A stretch of DNA of 64,000 nt. Origin: Robiginitalea sediminis (GTDB taxonomy: Bacteria; Bacteroidota; Bacteroidia; Flavobacteriales; Flavobacteriaceae). The notes below the pieces were generated by a model. That model had not been told where the DNA came from. It saw nothing but the letters and a program-made list of their open reading frames with translations, and searched no databases. Each line of letters starts with the position of its first letter. Position 1 is the stretch's first letter. Below, piece after piece: positions 60,626-64,000 of the stretch. The DNA is taken from contig NZ_NGNR01000001.1 in the NCBI RefSeq assembly GCF_002198115.1, positions 1,167,332 to 1,231,331 on the forward strand, read 5' to 3'. Both the position numbers and the translations under genes were made by a program.

Positions 60626-61387
60626 CTATTCATTCGATACGGGTTCTATCAATTCCAGGATGCGTTCTGAGGCCTCGAGCAGCTCGCCGTAGAAGCGTTC
60701 CAGTTGAGTGGCCTGGTAATTACGGGAAACAAGCAGGGTTTCAAGGATCGCATCGGCAAGGAAAGTTTCTGGGTCAATGGCGCGCAATGGTCTGGGGTCG
60801 TCCGCATATTTAGTGCTTAAGAATTCAAACTCATTATCCTTTTGAAAGGTTTCCGGGTAGTGATTAGTGATGTAAGGTTCGAACTTGGATTGGATATGCG
60901 TGTTTGAAATATGTTCCCGTTCATTGGTCCGCGCAATCAGGGCGTAATAGTTTAATATCGCCGTTTGCAAGTCCTGTTGGAGGAAGGGGATTTCATTCGA
61001 TTGGGTAAGGGTCTGAAAAGCATTGGTGTTCGGACGGAATTCGTGTTCGAGAATCAGCAGGAGCAAATACGTTTTTAAGGCAGGGTCTACCGGAATAAGT
61101 GTTTTCATCTGCAGGAATGCGGAGTCCGATGCCATCCGGTTCTGGGTCATCGTAGACCTGAGGGCCTGTAGCTGCACCTGATCCTCTTTTATGTTCTGGC
61201 TCAGCACCGTCAGGTGGGTTTCAATGGAATGGGCTAACTGCCTTTCTTCACTCCAGGCATTGATCTGAAGGGCAATAAGGATACCGATCACTACCAGTAC
61301 AATCTCCCCGGTAGCATAAAGCAAATAGTTCCGCAGCCGGTTCTCGGCGAGCAGCCGGCGCCGGATAAGTCGAAAAAAGCGCAACAT
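60626..61387 (-). CDS. DUF6090 family membrane protein
   Basis: A 253-aa protein typical of Flavobacteriia. It has a basic N-terminus (LRFFRLIRRRLLAENRLRNYLLYATGE, seen as its Arg-rich pattern), a single membrane helix (about 29-47, IVLVVIGILIALQINAW) and a long helical, probably extracytoplasmic part. The sequence GEIVLVVIGILIALQIN is the family hallmark. Function is unknown. It lies between a small membrane-protein gene (43 nt upstream) and DUF481 (12 nt downstream) on the same strand. G+C drops noticeably from here to the right edge. Confidence 0.88.
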   Translation of the reverse strand: MLRFFRLIRRRLLAENRLRNYLLYATGEIVLVVIGILIALQINAWSEERQLAHSIETHLTVLSQNIKEDQVQLQALRSTMTQNRMASDSAFLQMKTLIPVDPALKTYLLLLILEHEFRPNTNAFQTLTQSNEIPFLQQDLQTAILNYYALIARTNEREHISNTHIQSKFEPYITNHYPETFQKDNEFEFLSTKYADDPRPLRAIDPETFLADAILETLLVSRNYQATQLERFYGELLEASERILELIEPVSNE

Positions 61388-61430
61388 GGGCCCTGTAAGT
61401 CGGTTGCCTGGGGGGCAACCTTCCCCAAAC

Positions 61431-61616
61431 TTACTCCTTGGAAGTCAGTGAGAGGTTGATCACGATGGCCATCAGCAGCCAGATCATCCAGGTTTCCCCA
61501 TGGCTCATTTCATAGGTGGAACCCGCCGCCCGGGCGATAAATAAAATAACGTAAACGACAATCGGAGAAGCCACCAGGCTGATGCCCAGTTTAGTAAGCG
61601 TCTTTTTGATATCCAT
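61431..61616 (-). CDS. Small two-helix membrane protein
   Basis: A 61-aa protein with two hydrophobic segments (about 9-29, LGISLVASPIVVYVILFIARA, and 43-57, WMIWLLMAIVINLSL) joined by a polar loop. I do not recognise a family. A sensible ATG start and its position in line with DUF6090 and DUF481 on the same strand support it. It may be a simple inner-membrane accessory; no function can be assigned. Confidence 0.55.
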   Translation of the reverse strand: MDIKKTLTKLGISLVASPIVVYVILFIARAAGSTYEMSHGETWMIWLLMAIVINLSLTSKE

Positions 61617-61719
61617 GATTCGGTTGGTTTGAAGTTAAAGTAGTTAATTTTTTTGAATGTGGTGATCAAAATATCCTCACCCAGGTTATGTAGGATTTTA
61701 TAATTCCGATTGATCCGAA

Positions 61720-64000
61720 TTATTCACAATTCAAGGAATATATGTCTTCAGAATCTTTGAGCCAACCTACAGGAATATCATCTAATTGTGATTGCGATAC
61801 TTTTATACAAGTCAAAGGGTTATTCGTAACATTTAATTGTGTTAGGCCAACAAATTCACTAACATCAAACGCTGTGAAATTGCAATTGGATATGTCAATT
61901 TGAGCCAAGTTGGTTACGTCATTTAATGAGGCAGGATCTGACAAGTCAAGAAATATGGTGCTTAGGTTCGGATTATTACTGGCGTTAATTATTTCCAGGT
62001 TGTTCCCTACTCCTGCATCAAAACTTATAGATTGTAAGAGATTATTATTTGATATGAAACAACTTTTGATGCCCTGTAATCCGGGAAGGGTAACCGTCGT
62101 GGGATTGTTGGAGAAGGTTAATTGGGTTGGATAGCCATCATCAAGTGTCAGATTCCTGAATACATTATTATCGCTGATTTCCAATTCCTGACTACGACTT
62201 TCTACCATATAAACGTCCGACAGACTTTGATTGTTTGAAATTGTGATTCGATTCATCTGGCTAAAAGAGAAATAAACAATTTCTAGATTTTCATTATTTG
62301 TTATGGACACATTTTGACTTGGTAAGCTGAAGTTTTCAGAGATATCGATTCTTTGAAGTTGGTTGAGACCATTGATATCCAGCCCATTACTGAATATTAT
62401 CGAACCATTGAAATTTAAATTCACTAAAGCTTTACAGGCTTCTAATCCTGTGAAATCAACTTCCACCGGGTAGGGTCCGGGAAAATCTCCAGCGTTGATG
62501 CCGAGGCTTACTATCCCACTTAAATTAGCCGTCAAAACATAGTCGTCCAGAAAATCATCATAACCTTTGTCGATAAGGAATTGCTCGAAGCCGTCGTCTG
62601 GCACAAAAGTTACTTCACATCCGCTGTTGTTAACTTGTGATCCTTCGGGTGTATCCGGACAATTATCCAAGTTATCTGTCACACCATCCTGGTCGGTATC
62701 TTTCTGACTTTCGGAACACCCCAATTCGTCTACCATTTCTCCGACCGGGGTATCCGGGCACTGATCCTGGGTGTTTGAAACGCCATCTCCATCGTCATCC
62801 TTCTGACTTTCAGCACATCCTTGACTGTCCACAGGTTCTCCTGTGGGTGTTGCGGGACATTGGTCTTCAGCATCATTCACCCCGTCGTTATCTGAGTCTT
62901 TCTGGCTGTCCGAACAACCATTTTCATCTACTGTTTCCCCCACAGCAGTCCCAGCGCAATTGTCTCTATCATCGGTTACTCCATCTGCATCTGAGTCTTT
63001 CTGGCTATCCGAACAACCGTTTGCGTCTACGGACTCTCCTGATGGGGTGTTCGCGCATTGATCCCGGTCATCATTCACACCGTCATTGTCGGTATCCTTC
63101 TGGGATTCGGAACAGCCCTGGGCGTCTACGGCTTCTCCATTGGGGGTATTGGCACATTGGTCGTTTTCATCTGCCACCCCGTCTCCATCGCCATCCTTCT
63201 GGCTGTCAGAACAACCATTTTCATCTACTGTTTCTCCTGCAGGTGTTCCCGGGCACTGGTCCAGATCATTGGTGACACCATCCTGGTCACCATCCGTTTC
63301 CGCTTGGGAGCAACCAAATTGATCTACTTCTTCACCCTGAGGGGTTTGTGGGCATTGATCAAGATCATCGGTTACTCCATCACCATCAGAATCCAGTTGG
63401 CTCGAGGAACATCCGACGTCGTTAACGGCTTCTCCTTCAGGTGTGCCCGGGCATTGGTCAATGGAGTTGGGAACACCATCTTCATCAGCGTCCTTCTGAC
63501 TCTCAGCACATCCGTTGGCGTCTACAGACTCACCTTCCGGCGAGTCAGGACAAAGGTCTAAATTGTCGAAGACCCCATCCTCATCACTGTCCTTTTGACT
63601 TTCAGCGCATCCGCTAGCATCAACGGATTCATCGGAAGGGGTATCCGGACAAAGATCTTTATCATCTTTTATACCATCATTGTCAGAATCCTTTTGTTTT
63701 AAGGAACAGCCGTTTTCATCGGCTATCTCACCAGGTTGGGTGTTTGGGCACAGGTCTTTATCATTAGGCACTCCATCACCATCAATGTCTTGTTTTATAA
63801 AGACAGCGGTAATTTCTATGTCTTTGTTTATTGTGAATTCCAGGGGGTTGGTTTGGCTGTTAATGTCGCCAATCCACCTTTCAAAATCATAACCTTTTGC
63901 TGCAATGGCGGATAGGGACATTGCTTTTCCGGACTCAAAGCTTCCGGAAGAGGGGTTAACAGAACCCGATCCTTCGGGGGTAACTTTAACAGAAAGCAGA
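61720..64000 (-). CDS. Thrombospondin-type-3 repeat / LRR surface protein, 5' end beyond the window
   Basis: The gene is incomplete: the frame stays open past the ATG at 63921 to the right edge. The upstream codons complete a Bacterial-repeat (InlB/Flg_new-type) domain: VTPEGSGSVNPSSGSFESGKA, then YDFERWIGD and ITAVFIKQ. ATG 63921 is thus internal. Next come twelve thrombospondin-type-3 calcium-binding repeats of 33 aa (DxDxDGVxD...C...GC...SQK), then a region of leucine-rich-repeat character (about 430 codons before the stop to the end; GYDDFLDDYVLTANLSGIVSLGI opens it). The visible part is 759 codons. No type IX sorting domain follows. Low G+C (about 37-45 % in lines I counted) contrasts with the window average. 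Probably a calcium-stabilised surface or periplasmic stalk protein. Confidence 0.85.
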   Translation of the reverse strand, partial: LLSVKVTPEGSGSVNPSSGSFESGKAMSLSAIAAKGYDFERWIGDINSQTNPLEFTINKDIEITAVFIKQDIDGDGVPNDKDLCPNTQPGEIADENGCSLKQKDSDNDGIKDDKDLCPDTPSDESVDASGCAESQKDSDEDGVFDNLDLCPDSPEGESVDANGCAESQKDADEDGVPNSIDQCPGTPEGEAVNDVGCSSSQLDSDGDGVTDDLDQCPQTPQGEEVDQFGCSQAETDGDQDGVTNDLDQCPGTPAGETVDENGCSDSQKDGDGDGVADENDQCANTPNGEAVDAQGCSESQKDTDNDGVNDDRDQCANTPSGESVDANGCSDSQKDSDADGVTDDRDNCAGTAVGETVDENGCSDSQKDSDNDGVNDAEDQCPATPTGEPVDSQGCAESQKDDDGDGVSNTQDQCPDTPVGEMVDELGCSESQKDTDQDGVTDNLDNCPDTPEGSQVNNSGCEVTFVPDDGFEQFLIDKGYDDFLDDYVLTANLSGIVSLGINAGDFPGPYPVEVDFTGLEACKALVNLNFNGSIIFSNGLDINGLNQLQRIDISENFSLPSQNVSITNNENLEIVYFSFSQMNRITISNNQSLSDVYMVESRSQELEISDNNVFRNLTLDDGYPTQLTFSNNPTTVTLPGLQGIKSCFISNNNLLQSISFDAGVGNNLEIINASNNPNLSTIFLDLSDPASLNDVTNLAQIDISNCNFTAFDVSEFVGLTQLNVTNNPLTCIKVSQSQLDDIPVGWLKDSEDIYSLNCE
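62602..63789 (-). repeat. Twelve tandem 99-bp coding repeats (TSP type 3)
   Basis: Twelve consecutive units of exactly 33 codons in phase, each with five Asp at fixed positions, Cys at unit positions 14 and 28, and an SQK-type end. Some neighbouring units share long identical DNA stretches (for example units 6, 8, 9), so copy number may vary by recombination. The two Cys per unit are compatible with one disulfide per repeat. Confidence 0.85.

Noticed and set aside
61617-61719. A frame-shifted type IX sorting domain behind the TSP3/LRR gene
   Set aside because: Only about 100 nt separate it from the next gene, too short for a roughly 80-residue sorting domain, and no typical motif is readable.
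62602-63789. Regular 99-bp periodicity considered as a CRISPR or non-coding tandem array
   Set aside because: The period is an exact multiple of three and codes in phase for thrombospondin-type-3 repeats; there are no unique spacers and no cas genes.
1-64000. Search by eye for tRNA, rRNA, insertion sequences, integrases and attachment repeats
   Set aside because: None found. Short matches to the tRNA T-loop occur only inside clear coding sequence such as sprA.

Overview
The window is about 58 % G+C bacterial chromosome (estimated by eye) from a member of the Bacteroidota, most likely a marine Flavobacteriaceae species. Supporting evidence is the type IX secretion gene sprA next to ruvA and gcvH, two PorP/SprF proteins, a gliding-type (type B) secreted adhesin, a DUF6090 protein, the MaeB hybrid malic enzyme, A-rich leaders without Shine-Dalgarno sequences, and many promoters of the TAnnTTTG type. 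The high G+C for this family recalls Robiginitalea, but that is a guess from memory. No rRNA, tRNA, insertion sequence, phage gene or CRISPR array was seen.

Layout. 0-11 kb: maeB, ruvA, the giant translocon gene sprA, gcvH, a VanZ-like gene and a TonB-type energy transducer. 12-17 kb: a cytochrome oxidase block with heme O synthase (ctaB), two subunit III genes, subunit IV, a cysteine-less thioredoxin-fold protein, SCO1, DUF420 and a small CxxC membrane protein. 17-27 kb: an eight-gene MacB/HlyD/TolC-type ABC export operon in which a permease-permease-adaptor module occurs twice around one ATPase. Each half is preceded by a matching ECF-sigma-like promoter. 27-35 kb: tsaB, a secreted unknown, an MscS channel, a DUF255 thioredoxin-domain protein, dodecin, a double-Nfu_N iron-sulfur scaffold, an orphan PorP/SprF protein and a secreted VWA protein. 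35-40 kb: a LytS-like histidine kinase with its LytTR regulator, a gamma-carbonic anhydrase, and a lower-G+C AraC-cupin pair. 40-45.4 kb: fdhD with an NAD-type formate dehydrogenase (fused NuoE-NuoF diaphorase plus catalytic subunit). 45.6-54 kb: fabD, then a Calx-beta adhesin, PorP/SprF and OmpA triad. 54-64 kb, mostly minus strand: a small conserved protein, an NRAMP-like carrier lacking the usual metal motifs, a SanA/DUF218 protein, a FadL-type porin, a subtilisin lipoprotein, DUF481 and DUF6090 genes, and a thrombospondin-type-3/LRR surface protein that runs off the right edge.

How parts fit together. SprA is the outer-membrane pore of type IX secretion. The 1567-residue adhesin ends in a gliding-associated type B sorting domain, and its PorP/SprF neighbour is the expected dedicated partner. 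The oxidase block supplies both subunits and assembly factors (heme O, copper delivery) for aerobic respiration, and the formate dehydrogenase could feed NADH into it. The ABC operon is a complete tripartite exporter. Its paired promoters suggest an envelope-stress type regulon, to which the VWA gene at 34 kb may also belong.

Several gene starts were moved inward because a promoter box lies inside the longest open frame (ctaB, the SCO-like gene, mscS, the Nfu gene, fabD) or because homologues begin later (ruvA, DUF420, carbonic anhydrase, fdhD, the first PorP/SprF, OmpA). All identifications rest on reading the sequence and remembered family knowledge. No database search was run.
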